Origin: Membranipora membranacea
Lineage: Eukaryota; Bryozoa; Gymnolaemata; Cheilostomatida; Membraniporidae
Assembly (NCBI GenBank): GCA_914767715.1
Contig: OU612067.1
Location: 31,284,162-31,348,161, forward strand
Reading direction: 5' to 3'
Length of the DNA stretch: 64,000 nt
In this document: piece by piece, positions 44,237 through 54,419 of the stretch
How the letters are laid out: every line of letters starts with the position of its first letter
Numbering within the stretch: position 1 is the stretch's first letter
Notes under the pieces: generated by a model
Seen by the model: the letters and a program-made list of their open reading frames with translations, nothing else
Told to the model about the DNA's origin: nothing
Databases searched by the model: none
Made by a program: the position numbers and the translations under genes

Positions 44237-44242
44237 AATAAA
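44237..44242 (+). terminator. AATAAA polyadenylation signal of the esterase gene
   Basis: Lies 132 bases after the esterase stop codon on the same strand. Confidence 0.65.
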
Positions 44243-44838
44243 GAGTACACTAGAAATTATCTATTTGGAAAATTTCAATTTGTTTTGTTTAAAGCAACAT
44301 GGGTTTCAAACAAGTACTCATTAATTAGTAGCAATTTGCACCTTACGCATAGAGCAAAAACACTGCAAGTATGAGGGATATATATGTTGGTAATATTGGC
44401 GTAGTCTAAGATAAACGTTTAAAAGTTTTAGCGGCCTCGCTTGCTCATAGCATGTATGAGATAAGAGTGATAATTGGATAGCTAGAACCACCTTATAAGA
44501 AAGGGGCTGGTAGCAATCAAAGACTTTTATTATATGTAATATGTAATATATATTAGGGATGTCATAACCAAGGGCTTAGAATATACTTTGAGTGAATGGC
44601 AAGAGGTATATCAAATAATCTAGCTGTTGACAGTTTGTTCTTTAAATGGCTCTTTGTTGTTTGGAGGCCTTTTTATCCTGCTCCCTTTTATACAACCCTC
44701 TGTTTCTCAAATCCAGAGCGATAATGAGCATGTATTTATTACACTTCTAGTAGATGGAGGGTGCTTAAAATCCAAAGCAGCATAGCCACGAACTCCTAGT
44801 CTGCCTTCTAATAAAACACAATCATAAGTCACAAATTA

Positions 44839-45033
44839 ATGAGAATTTCTGCAGTTTGTTTTGCTATCTTTGTTATCTGCCATATTGGTAATTCTAAGCT
44901 CAACATTATTGGCAAAAAATGTCGGCGTCTACGCTTGACAACTGATGAATTTAACTTCAGGAGCTACCAGAGTAAAGATCAGTACGGTTTGAGATATGTC
45001 ACAACTTTGAACAGTTACACGGCGAAACTATGA
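44839..45033 (+). CDS. Possible small secreted protein, 64 residues
   Basis: The ORF begins with a plausible signal peptide (MRISAVCFAIFVICHIGNS) followed by a short basic/polar tail with a KKCRR cluster. It lies 0.7 kb after the esterase, on the same strand. No TATA box or family resemblance is seen, and a single ORF of this length can arise by chance. It could also be exon 1 of a longer gene. Confidence 0.25.
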   Translation: MRISAVCFAIFVICHIGNSKLNIIGKKCRRLRLTTDEFNFRSYQSKDQYGLRYVTTLNSYTAKL

Positions 45034-45083
45034 TATGAATCAAAAGGCTGACAATGTTTAGTGGTTTATAGGCCATCACTTAC

Positions 45084-45334
45084 CGTGGGAAAGGTCGTCT
45101 GTCATCTACTGAGTTGTAATATGGGACTACAATTGGTCTATATCCCCATTGATTCCCATTGTGGTGATGATGATGACCGCCATGGTGGTGATGATGACCG
45201 CCATGGTTGTGATGGCCACCATGGTGATGATGGCCTCCGTGATGGTGATTGCCCCCGTGATGATGGTTGCCTCCGTGATGGTGATGGCCTCCGTGATGGT
45301 GGTGTCCCCCGTGATGCCCACCGTGATGCGTCAT
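45084..45334 (-). CDS. Histidine/glycine-repeat protein, first exon
   Basis: On the minus strand an ATG at 45334 opens a frame made of repeated HHGG, HHHHGG and NHHHGG units (about 60 residues), followed by a non-repetitive tail ending in RRPFP. It closes at a strong donor, CACG|GTAAGT, so this is likely an exon rather than just a repeat. A CCAAT box (45472-45476) and TATA-like box (45451-45456) lie upstream with good spacing. An acceptor about 55 bases further on would add only a few residues before a stop. His clusters of this kind usually bind Zn, Cu or Ni. No signal peptide is present in this exon. Family unknown. Confidence 0.5.
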
Positions 45335-45450
45335 TTTAGTGATGCTCAGTTCAGCACAGTACAGTTACTACTAAACTATAACATGACAGCTGTTCTATCT
45401 ATTTTACAAACCCAGCCTCGTGATGTTTCTTATCAAGGAAGTTGATACTG

Positions 45451-45476
45451 ATTATAATTTGGCTGCTTTTGATTGG
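45451..45476 (-). promoter_or_regulatory. CCAAT and TATA-like boxes of the His-rich gene
   Basis: On the minus strand GGCCAATCA is followed about 20 bases later by ATTATAATC, roughly 115 bases before the ATG at 45334. The spacing fits a core promoter, but the TATA match is imperfect. Confidence 0.4.
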
Positions 45477-45479
45477 CCT

Positions 45480-46749
45480 TTGTTAAGATAGTGATCATGA
45501 CTCAGCAAGCTAAGCTTTGACAAGGATGTCAATAGGTCAAACATTATCACAGAGTCAAAATATTTAAAAGGAGATTCTTCTATGATGCAGCTATTGATTA
45601 AAAACGGGGAAAATTATGCATGCTTGATGCAATAAACTCTCTAAGTTATCAAGGAGTAAGGGCATACATCCTTACATGGGTGGCATGATTGCATCTTTCT
45701 TGCAGATATGCCTACCTATGATGAATCATATTTCATTCCGTATTTGACCTAGAGAGTTTTTCACACCTTGAAGAACTTTTTTTCTAAAGCAGTGTTGCAA
45801 TGCCCAGTTGATCTGTTTATTCATGAGTGTTTTACACATTGTAATCAGTATAATGGCTTAAACCAGGGACTTTTGACTTTTGCCATTTATCCAACCTTCC
45901 CCCTGCTGTATCCTAGCCTTTCAGGCTAACTTTTTGTAGTTATCTTATCATTTTTCATGCATTAGTTCTCACTCTTAATTTGTCCCAGATTGCGGGATAT
46001 ACTTATCACCCATCACTACAATCTCGCTCTCTAGCGTTCCAAATTTTTTTAAACTTCTCTCAAAGGCACCTGACTTTGTTTTTTCGATCCTCACCATCCA
46101 CTCCCTAAAGTTTTATGGATGTGATACATTCCGTCCTAAAAGGCCCCTCCCACCTAGTTATCATTTTAAATATAGAGGTAAAGAAATAGAGAGATTTTGA
46201 GAAAACGGATGGCTTAGTCACAATCATTGCAATATATTTCAAAACAAGTGACAGCTCATAGTTCCCGGGGGGGGCACGGAGGCACTGGTTTTGTAGAAAA
46301 ATAGGGTCCTCAATTTGCTAATTGTATACCGGAGAAGGCTGGGGCAGTACCCTAGAATCCCCACCTACTGCTACTTCTTGCCCTCAAGGAATATAGTTTC
46401 CTCTACCATCTTCTGAGGTGAAATGTATTTTTAGAAATCATCTATATTTGGCATTATAAAATATTTAGCATTATAAAATGTATGATTTTTGTGAGTTATT
46501 GAAAATATGCAAAATTGTAAGCAACAATTTGTAAAGGAACATAGGCTTTTTAGCAAAGTCTTCAGAGTTTTCTATAACAATTAAGCTGATATATCACTGT
46601 GACCATAGAACCTCAAGGCAGCTGCGAGTGGAGTCACTTTTGCCAAAAGTGCTGCCAAAATAAAACACTGATTACTTTTGAAAAATGTCACATATGAAAC
46701 CACACAATGGTAATACATACAAAATTCTGGAATGACATAGCATTTTTAC
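45480..46749. other. Interval upstream of the His-rich gene, repeat remnants
   Basis: No gene is seen. Sequence at about 45600-45770 is similar to 51405-51590 ('ttcttgcag', 'attcattccgtattt'), so both belong to an old repeat family. Confidence 0.4.
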
Positions 46750-47194
46750 CTGAACTTGAGAATGATGAGCTGGGTGATGGCTGTCCATCAAACATGTGAT
46801 CACTCAATTCAGCCGATTTTTCCTCTTCATTATCTGCACTAGCTTTCTCTCTATCGCTACCAGTATTATAGCTTTCCCCGCTGCTACCAGTAGTATATAT
46901 TCTATTCTTACTGTTATCAGTGCTGTCTTCCTCCTGGCTTTCACTACTACCGTCATCACTTGAGCTGGGAGGCTCAGGCTCTCTGATTTTCTTTTTCCTT
47001 GCTTCATTTGATCTTGCCATGTATCCGTTGTCAATCCCTTAAGGCATATCAATAACTTCAATGACAGTATTTTTGCTACCTCCTTCATCACTACTAGACT
47101 CACTACTGCTACTGCTGCTAGCACCTGACTTCTTCTTCTTACTCTTACTGGTAGGGGTTGCATATTTCCAAAGATTTTTCAGCGCTTTTGACAT
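46750..47194 (-). pseudogene. Ser/acid-rich exon with one in-frame TAA
   Basis: From an acceptor (TTTAATTCAG) the minus strand gives one frame of 148 codons: MSKALKNLWKYATPTSKSKK, a Ser/Asp/Glu-rich part, TAA at 47041-47039, then without frame change GIDNGYMARSNEARKKKIRE and a second Ser/acid-rich block ending at a GT donor (46750/46749). Composition is the same on both sides of the stop, so the frame was probably once continuous. Low-complexity Ser/acid/Lys content suggests a nuclear or adaptor-hinge-like disordered segment; I do not recognise the family. Confidence 0.45.
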
Positions 47195-47616
47195 GCTGAA
47201 TTAAAATTTATAGAAAAGAAAAGAAATTAACTTAACTCAACTAAATTTTTCACACCAATAAGAAAATTACTACTTATTACTTCATCGCAAATAATGCTAA
47301 TTAATCATTGTCTATAACAACACTTCGAAACGGGCGATGCTCTGTTCAATCTACACAAAACCTACAGCTGTCAGGAACGGAAATTGAGCTCACTGTGCAT
47401 ATACTTTAGGAGAGTATATGCTGTGAGGAACGGAATTGGTACTATCCTATACTAAAGTATATGCTGTGTACTATTAGTAGGTATAGTTGTTCTATAACCG
47501 TCCTACTTTCAAATTTGGTTCTAACTATGGTTCTAGTAATGGTTTTAAATCTTGCACTCAGGACACTTCTAAACAGTGGCGTATATTATCACTCACGGCC
47601 CACGGAATTCCGTGAA
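47195..47616. other. Upstream of the Ser-rich exon, no gene seen
   Basis: AT-rich. It contains an imperfect duplication of 'atactttaggagagtatatgc'-like sequence near 47398-47470. No coding signal. Confidence 0.4.
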
Positions 47617-47617
47617 T

Positions 47618-47697
47618 GGCTGAATAGCTCAGTGTGTAGAGCGTCTGCCTTATAATCACTGAAAATCAGATTGTTGTGGGTTCGAATCCCATTTTTT
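47618..47697 (+). mobile_element. tRNA-like SINE head
   Basis: Contains an A-box (TAGCTCAGTGTGTAGAGC) and a perfect B-box core (GGGTTCGAATCCC) at tRNA-like spacing, with an oversized anticodon region. The acceptor halves do not pair, so this is not a working tRNA gene but a tRNA-derived SINE or relic. Confidence 0.65.
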
Positions 47698-47841
47698 CAA
47701 ATGGGTGCTTTATAACTGGAGCATTTTTACCGTAATCTTCTACAGCTATTGAGTTGTTTTCTGAAAGTACCCACCAGCTCAGTGAGCTATTGAAATACCT
47801 CTCTGCTTGCACTATTTTGCTACCGATATGCAAAAATTTCC

Positions 47842-47921
47842 GTGGTGGGAGGGCGCTTAAGCGCCCCTCCCACACCCTCCCCGCCACGCCTACGGCGTGT
47901 GGATCGGGCTGCGCCCGATCA
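47842..47921. repeat. Three adjacent GC-rich hairpins
   Basis: Consecutive stems: 'gggagggcgcttaagcgccc' with its completing bases, 'ccacgcctacggcgtgtgg', and 'gatcgggctgcgcccgatc'. They are strikingly GC-rich against AT-rich surroundings. The tRNA-like SINE lies 145 bases upstream and may be part of the same element. Confidence 0.8.
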
Positions 47922-48822
47922 TTATGCTCATCTCTAAAAAGTCAGTGAGTGAAATTTTTTAGAATATACGCCCCTGCTTCTAAATGTCACTTTATTGTTG
48001 TGTAATTTTTTTGTGGTTCTAATTTGGAGTTACCTCCTCTTCCATGCACTGAAGAAAGACAAGATCGCTCAAATCTATTAGAACGTGGTTCCAATTGGTA
48101 ATACTAGCACTCTGGTGGGTACGAGGTATTTAACTTATTAATTTCTAGTGACGGACAGCTGTTCCCACTACTCCACAAAGTAATTCACTTAGGGGTTGTT
48201 ATTGAGCCTGACCTTTTCTTTGCTTCACTAGAAGTTGCCTTCAAGATGTTTAAGAAAGGTTCCTGCCGATAACCTGCTAAGACCCCTGTCTTGTTCTAAC
48301 AGTAAAACTCTTGATGAGTTTTGGGACAATGCTCTTGCACCACAAAGGCAATGGTATCCTTAGATGTTAGTACGACACAATCACTATTTATGAATGTGTT
48401 CAGATGCGTTTGATATTTTTGTTATTCAACTTAGGTGACTGATTTTAATTATTAGCACCTACTTGATCTCTGTATAGTGCCTGGAAGCCCAATCAGGTAA
48501 TCAAGGCGGTGTATCAGTATCACAGGCCTCTTAGCCAAGTTAAATTAGCTAAAGACTCCAACCCAATTCTAGTGAAGGAATGAGGTATTAGTCTGTGGTC
48601 CATAAACCTGATGTTCAAATTCTATATTCAATGTTGAATTAATGTTTTCACAGATTAGAGGTATCTTATCTTAATTCAAGAGTGGCCTACTCCTTCAAAA
48701 CCCAAGAATCTAATCCTAAACTATTATTCCGAAACTTATTCTACTTAACCCCCAAGCAGATATGACTACTACTTATTTCTGTTCTGTTTTAACAGTAGTT
48801 CCCAATGATACTTCTCAATAAT

Positions 48823-48945
48823 TTCAGACTTTGATATGAGCACAGACGCGAATTTCTTGCGTTTAACTGTGGGTCACAATGATTTCCGACTTTGATATGA
48901 TCACAGACGGGAATTACCTGCGTTTAACTCTGGGTCACAATGATT
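48823..48945 (+). repeat. 60-bp unit repeated twice
   Basis: Two tandem units share 'gactttgatatga' and 'gcgtttaact' with 'gggtcacaatga'. They differ at a few positions. Confidence 0.85.
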
Positions 48946-48949
48946 AAAC

Positions 48950-50320
48950 CGCCTAAAGTTAATTTTGAATCCTGTTTCAGAGTGTTGTTATAGTAACCAT
49001 TAATCACGACTTATTTCAGTTGATTGCAAAATGCCTTATGAACTCTTAGTGAATTTGACCTAACGCCTGAGTACCTGACGAACTGTCCCGAATTACTTCG
49101 CCAATTACTATATGCATAGAAATCAACTACAACAGTTTATTCACTAAGGTTATGGTTTATTGTCCTGATACTTATAAAAAAAATGATAACGTAACACAAA
49201 TGATACTCACAGTATATATTGGTCCTTAGACTCCACTTTAGTTTTAGCGTTCTTAACAAAGATCTCTGATTTAAAACTAGTATTAATTAAATCAAAATTA
49301 TAATATCTTCTAATAGCTATGTAAAAAAATGACTGTGCTGCTCAAAAAATTAAACTGTACTGATTTACTGTTCAAAATTTCGGCCTTTATATAAGTGCCG
49401 ATTTTTGTGCTGACTCTGCTTGTTGTCGTCTGATTAGCTGTCAGCGGAGTAGTGGATTAGTGTCTCTTGTGGCTTTGTTATATGAAACCGTTCTGTGGTC
49501 ACGTCACTTGGTATACTGCTGCTGTTCCTCAGTCTACCCTCTGGAATTTATTGTCCTATTTTTGGGCTGACTTTGTTGTTGTTACTCCATGATTTATTAC
49601 TTCCGTGTCACCCTGAAGTTTACTTGGTACTTGGTACCATATGACGTATTGGAAAACCCAATTACTGCGTCACTGGAATTCCTATTTTCTGACTGGATAA
49701 GCATGCTCTGGTTGTCTTTGTTACATCTTTGATGGATCACTTCTGCGTCTCTCTGCTTGTTGTTTATGATTGTGATTACTAAATACCACGGAGTTTACTG
49801 GGAGCATTTGTTCTCATATCTATCTGTACCCTCTGACTTCTGCGGCTCAAAGAATATAACAACATATCTCGAGTGCTCCGACCTGCCTGCAAACTGAGAA
49901 TATGGCAGCCGCACCCTTAAGACACCTGTATTTCTCAGTCCTCGGACAGAGCCAAACATGCAAGTTCTACCCACATTTAACCCAAATCGGTGAAAAAATT
50001 TTGGTGTGACCCATCTGATGAAAAAGATTATATCTTGACTTTATCCTGACCAGCCACCTGGAAAACTAATAATTTTGGCCGAGCCTTACCCAGTAATTCA
50101 AGGTAATGTCAATAACTGGCCATCTTTCAGATTCTTTAGTGAATATCCTCATTGACCAAGCCCCTTCACAAACTCCAGACATTAATGTATGATGAAAACC
50201 ATCAGCTCTACAGTTTTATACAATCTTAGATTGGACATCTAGGCTTGAATAGGCATGATGCTGACTGCCTCTGTCAAGATGACGATGTCTGATTGAAGTC
50301 TGACATTCATTTTTTGTTTT
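48950..50320. other. Non-coding stretch, no gene seen
   Basis: No ORF with family resemblance and no clear repeat border. It looks like decayed intergenic or repeat-derived sequence. Confidence 0.4.
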
Positions 50321-50403
50321 GAAGAGTAATTGCCAACTTCATTTTTGAAGGTGCTAGGCTAGGGTGAATGGCGCGCAACAGCCAAATCAAGTAGTAGTAG
50401 ACA

Positions 50404-50487
50404 AACAGTGCTCCCGGTGGGGTTTGAACCTGGGACCTTATGATCCCTAGTCAGCCGCCCGTAACACTGAGCTATCCCTGATCCCTT
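50404..50487 (-). mobile_element. tRNA-like SINE head, minus strand
   Basis: On the minus strand an A-box-like TAGCTCAGTGTTACGGGCG and a B-box-like GGTTCAAACCCC occur at tRNA spacing. Acceptor halves do not pair. It directly abuts the 91-bp tandem array, so the two may be one composite element. Confidence 0.6.
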
Positions 50488-50940
50488 AAGTCCGACATCG
50501 ATGATGATATCTAGTCTAATGTCTCCCTGATACTGAAAACCTATGTCAAGATGCCGAAGTCCAATGGACGTCAGTTAGACATCGGACACTGATGTTGATC
50601 TCTAGTCTAGAGTTGCCCTTATACTAACTACTTAGGTCAAGATGCCGACTTCCAATTGACGTCAGTTGGACATTGGACACTGGATGTTGATCTCTAGTCT
50701 AGAGTCGCCTTAATACTGACTACTTAGATCAAGATGTGGAGGTCCAATTGACATCAGTTTGATGTCCGACATTGATGTTGATATGCAGCCCAAAATCAAC
50801 CTGATACTGAATACCTATGCCAAGATGCCGATGTCCAACTGATGTCAGTTAGACATTGATTACAGATATTGGTATCTGATCCAAAATCAACCTTATCTGG
50901 ACGTCAATATGAGGTTGATATCGGTGACTTGCCTGCTGGG
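50488..50940 (+). repeat. 91-bp tandem array, about four to five units
   Basis: The motif 'aagatgccgaagtccaat' and its variants recur at 50551, 50642, 50734 and 50825, a period of 91-92 bases, with 'gacatcggacactgatgttg' in each unit. The array ends at 'tgcctgctgggta', directly before the dispersed repeat at 50942. Confidence 0.9.
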
Positions 50941-50941
50941 T

Positions 50942-51312
50942 AGAAGGTGATACAGAGCCGCTCTATCCAAATTAATACAGATTAATGGTGGGTGAAAGGC
51001 TTAGCTCAGATTCCATAGGAGATACCCCATTGAACATATTACATTCTGCTAGGCAGTATTTGCAGCACTGCTTAGTGACTAGGGGGATTTTGTAACCTAA
51101 CTAACATACCACAGAGCCTACCTCAAGACTAGAAATTAGCGCAATTGGTTAAAAAGTTCAGTTCTGGCTCGGTTCAAACTAGTTCACTCATCTAGGTGCG
51201 ATGTCTACACTAATTTAGGGCTTTGGTAATAACAACGAGGGTGCTAATCTGCTTCGTAGTGTTTTTACCAAATGTTACAGACAAGTCAGATTGATTAATG
51301 ATTATAATGAGA
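50942..51312 (+). repeat. Dispersed repeat, copy B (pair at 21111-21590)
   Basis: Starts 'agaaggtgatacagagccgc' exactly as copy A and follows it with internal gaps. It joins the 91-bp array without a spacer. Confidence 0.75.
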
Positions 51313-53039
51313 AGGTACAGAACTATATTACTGAGATTTTACAATCACAGAGTAAGGATGTACAGAGAGGACACTTCAATGATCGTTATAGTGCCTGCGG
51401 TTTTCGATTAACTGGGGGAAAATTGTGCACAGCTGGATGCCGAAAACTCATTATCTCTATATGTTATAATGTCATTTTTCTTGCAGACATCTCTACCTTT
51501 GATGGGCCATAATTCATTCTGTATTTATCCTAAGGAATTCCAACTTTGTGAGAATGTCCAACCTTCAAGCTATACACCATATTATTGTCATTTTTTGCTA
51601 GGATACATAGGCTATGAGCTATCTGTGTTTTTAAAATGAGTTTTATTATATAGATTTACGTGTGACAATTGATAAACTTCTGGTCATAAACAATAGGAAA
51701 TGTCCGTATATTGACCCAGGCCACATGTAAATACTCAATACTTATTTTCACAAAAATCAAAAATATTTTAGCTCATCCGTCATCTGATTTACAAGTTTTT
51801 TGGTTCAGATATATGTTCCTTGCTTAGGTTTGATCTTACAAGTTTTGTTGTTTGAGGGCCGGGTTAAGGTCACAAAAACATTAATACTCAGACCCAACAA
51901 GATTGTCTTCAGAGACAAGAGGTGTGAATAATCTCCCCTAGGATACAGCGCATATAAATCATAAAGGCAAATTATATCGTTAAGTTTACTTAAAGACATC
52001 TTGTTACATCGTAAAGATACATGAAGATGTCATGTCTCATGATGTGACTGTACTGCATCAATGTTGAGATGCATGAACTATTTTTGGGTATGGATACAAT
52101 GCGTTACCAGTGTATTTACATGTCATACCGTCGGAGTTATCATTCTTCTCAGTTATCGGGCCGATAACTCCATTACTTATTTTGATGAGAATAAAAACCA
52201 TTAGCTGTTATTTTGTTATCTGATTTGTAAATGTCTGTTGTTTGGGAGATTCTATGGGTGTGTATCACGGGCTCAAGTGTTACTCCCCATCATGTATAGA
52301 CAGCATCTGTACAGATAAGTCACAAACAGTTGTGCGCAAACATCGCAGAAATATTGGTGTTAGTTATATACAGTCTTTTCTGTTGCCATAGTAAAGGACA
52401 ACTCGTTGGAAGACAGATACTATGTCATGACCGAGCTTACAAAAAGTTTTTTCTCTGTCTAAACAAGAGGGGGTGTAGAATGTAGGATGTGGTCATATTT
52501 TATCAGCGTTCCTCTGTGCAGATACATGGACCAAAATTAAGTTAATGTGCTTTTGTTTTGTTTATTGGGCTAATTTTGAATATCAGATGCGAAGATTAAT
52601 TTATGTGCCCAAGTCTTGGTTTCGCGGATTTATTGTCCAGTGGTAGACAAGATTTACTTTTTTGCCAAGATATGTTTTAGCACCGAAATCTGTCAGGGCA
52701 AACTATTGGTCTGTTCAAGTATTTAATGTTTGATTCGATCAAATTTGTAATACATTGCACTCTGAGTTGTTGCCCTACAGTCACATTTATGTTTAGAGCA
52801 AGGCATGATTTAAAATAAACTTTTCTCGTGGATGTCCTTATCTATAATATCTTATCTCTATTAGTGCTATATGAAATCAATTCTCATCTTATCAAGTGTT
52901 TGAGTGAGGCTTTATTGCTTTCAAAGTTTAAGTGACAGTTAAAAATAACAGCAATGAAAGATAAAAAGAAAAGTCATACTAATCAGTAATTCTGTTTCAT
53001 TTTAACAAAACAAGTGTCATTTGAGCAGGTAAAGTAGCT
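51313..53039. other. Repeat-derived sequence, no gene seen
   Basis: Contains an old repeat similar to 45600-45770, and 'tttttgctaggatacataggctatga' near 51593, which recurs near 56511. No convincing coding sequence. Confidence 0.45.
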
Positions 53040-53043
53040 GCAG

Positions 53044-53727
53044 TTAGAAGTTCAAACTACCTCTAGATATATATTCACAAGTGCCTCCCTCACAAGTTTC
53101 AGATCTGTGATAGCGATTATCCCTTACGGTTGCGGGCTGTTCAAAAATAAATATAAATATATCATGAATAAAATGAAAGTTTGACATGAGAAGATGATGG
53201 ATACTGATCTGGTCAAAACACCACAATTTTTATAAAGCCACCGTATTTCCCACTCTGATATATAAACAGTGATGCGTGTGATTTTTAAAAGTCTTGGTTC
53301 ACATAATTGATTTGTAGTTGTTAAAGCTTCCTGATATTTCTGATAAAATAATACATACAGCAAGAAATAATATCCACACTAGTTCTGGAGCATTTTCTTC
53401 AGACCACAAAAACGGAAGAAGTTTGATGGGGGGGGGGGGTGAAGATTCCAAGATCAGTAGATATAGAAGATAACTCAGTGTGTAGGTTCTTCTGAGTACC
53501 AAGATGACCCTGTGTCATCTAACTTGTGCACAGATTATTCTGTAACTTTTTCATTTATTTGTTTTTTAGCAGTGCACCGATAATGATTTCTTGAGGTGTA
53601 GAAATCAAATTTCTGAATTCATAGTAAACTTACAACTTGGGGTTGTTGTTCTCCCTTTTGTCGACCTATAGCCGTCAGCAACAACCATCATCATCATCAG
53701 AATCGCCAAAGCAGCTACCAACCTCAT
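53044..53727 (-). CDS. Small secreted protein gene, signal-peptide exon plus candidate second exon
   Basis: The coding exon 53727-53634 encodes a signal peptide (MRLVAALAILMMMMVVADG) and a short basic Thr-rich stretch (YRSTKGRTTTPS), and ends at GTT|GTAAGT. It is preceded by a good acceptor (TTTTTTCTTCTTTCAG). A downstream block on the same strand at about 53139-53058 encodes NRYHRSETCEGGTCEYISR and ends in a stop; it has the look of a small Cys-containing C-terminal exon. However, joining the two directly gives the wrong phase, so an intermediate exon or another acceptor is needed. A leader exon and TATA box lie upstream. Function unknown; a secreted peptide is likely. Confidence 0.4.
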
Positions 53728-54407
53728 TATGACAGGATGTTTACTGAAAGAAGAAAAAAGTTTAAAGTAAGACATATAAGAAGGTGTGTTGGTTATGATA
53801 GAGAGCTCGTTCACAGTGTAAGGTAAAATAGGGATAGAGGAATCAGCTTGTGGAACTAAACTTATGAACTTGTGAAATTTTTGTGAACATTATGAGGAAT
53901 AGTAAGGAATAATATCTTAAATAATCTAAACATTTTACTGCTATTATCCTAATATATTAAGAAACAAGCAGTGTTAATAAGAACACACAATATATGCAAT
54001 TCTATTAATTAATATTTTGAAACTAACAGTAGTATCTTGTAAAAAAATTTTAATCTAAAGGAAGAACAATTACTAATGCCAGAGTGAAAACGCAGAATTG
54101 ATCTCAATATTTCTCACACACAAATTTTCTTTTGCCTCCAATTTCTAAATAAGTGTTGCAGTAGGAGGCGAGGTGATCACAGGAACTTTTATATAAACAA
54201 ATTTAAATCAAATAGAAAGTTAATATGGAACACAATCTCAGTCATACTTAAAAAGTTCAGATGTCTTCTATTTAAACAATTTCATATAAAAATATCTCTG
54301 TGAAATTTAGGTTAACTGACCTAAGTAATCGATGCTTGATCTCCTTTGTATGGTCTCCTCTACTCTCCCTTACAGTACAGTACTGAATATACGCTATCGA
54401 CATCCGC

Positions 54408-54415
54408 CTTTTATA
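54408..54415 (-). promoter_or_regulatory. TATA box of the small secreted protein gene
   Basis: TATAAAAG followed by GCGG on the minus strand is a near-ideal TATA box. Transcription would start near 54380 and cross a leader ending at a GTCAGT donor near 54320, then splice to the acceptor at 53744, just before the ATG at 53727. Confidence 0.6.
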
Positions 54416-54419
54416 CTAT

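Noticed and set aside
45061-45445. Two plus-strand ORFs rich in Asp/Gly or Met/Val
   Set aside because: They are shadows of the His/Gly repeat on the other strand.
47618-47697. Functional tRNA gene
   Set aside because: A- and B-boxes are good but the acceptor halves do not pair and the anticodon region is too long.
50404-50487. Functional tRNA gene on the minus strand
   Set aside because: Same reasons: control boxes present, acceptor stem absent, and it is fused to a tandem repeat.
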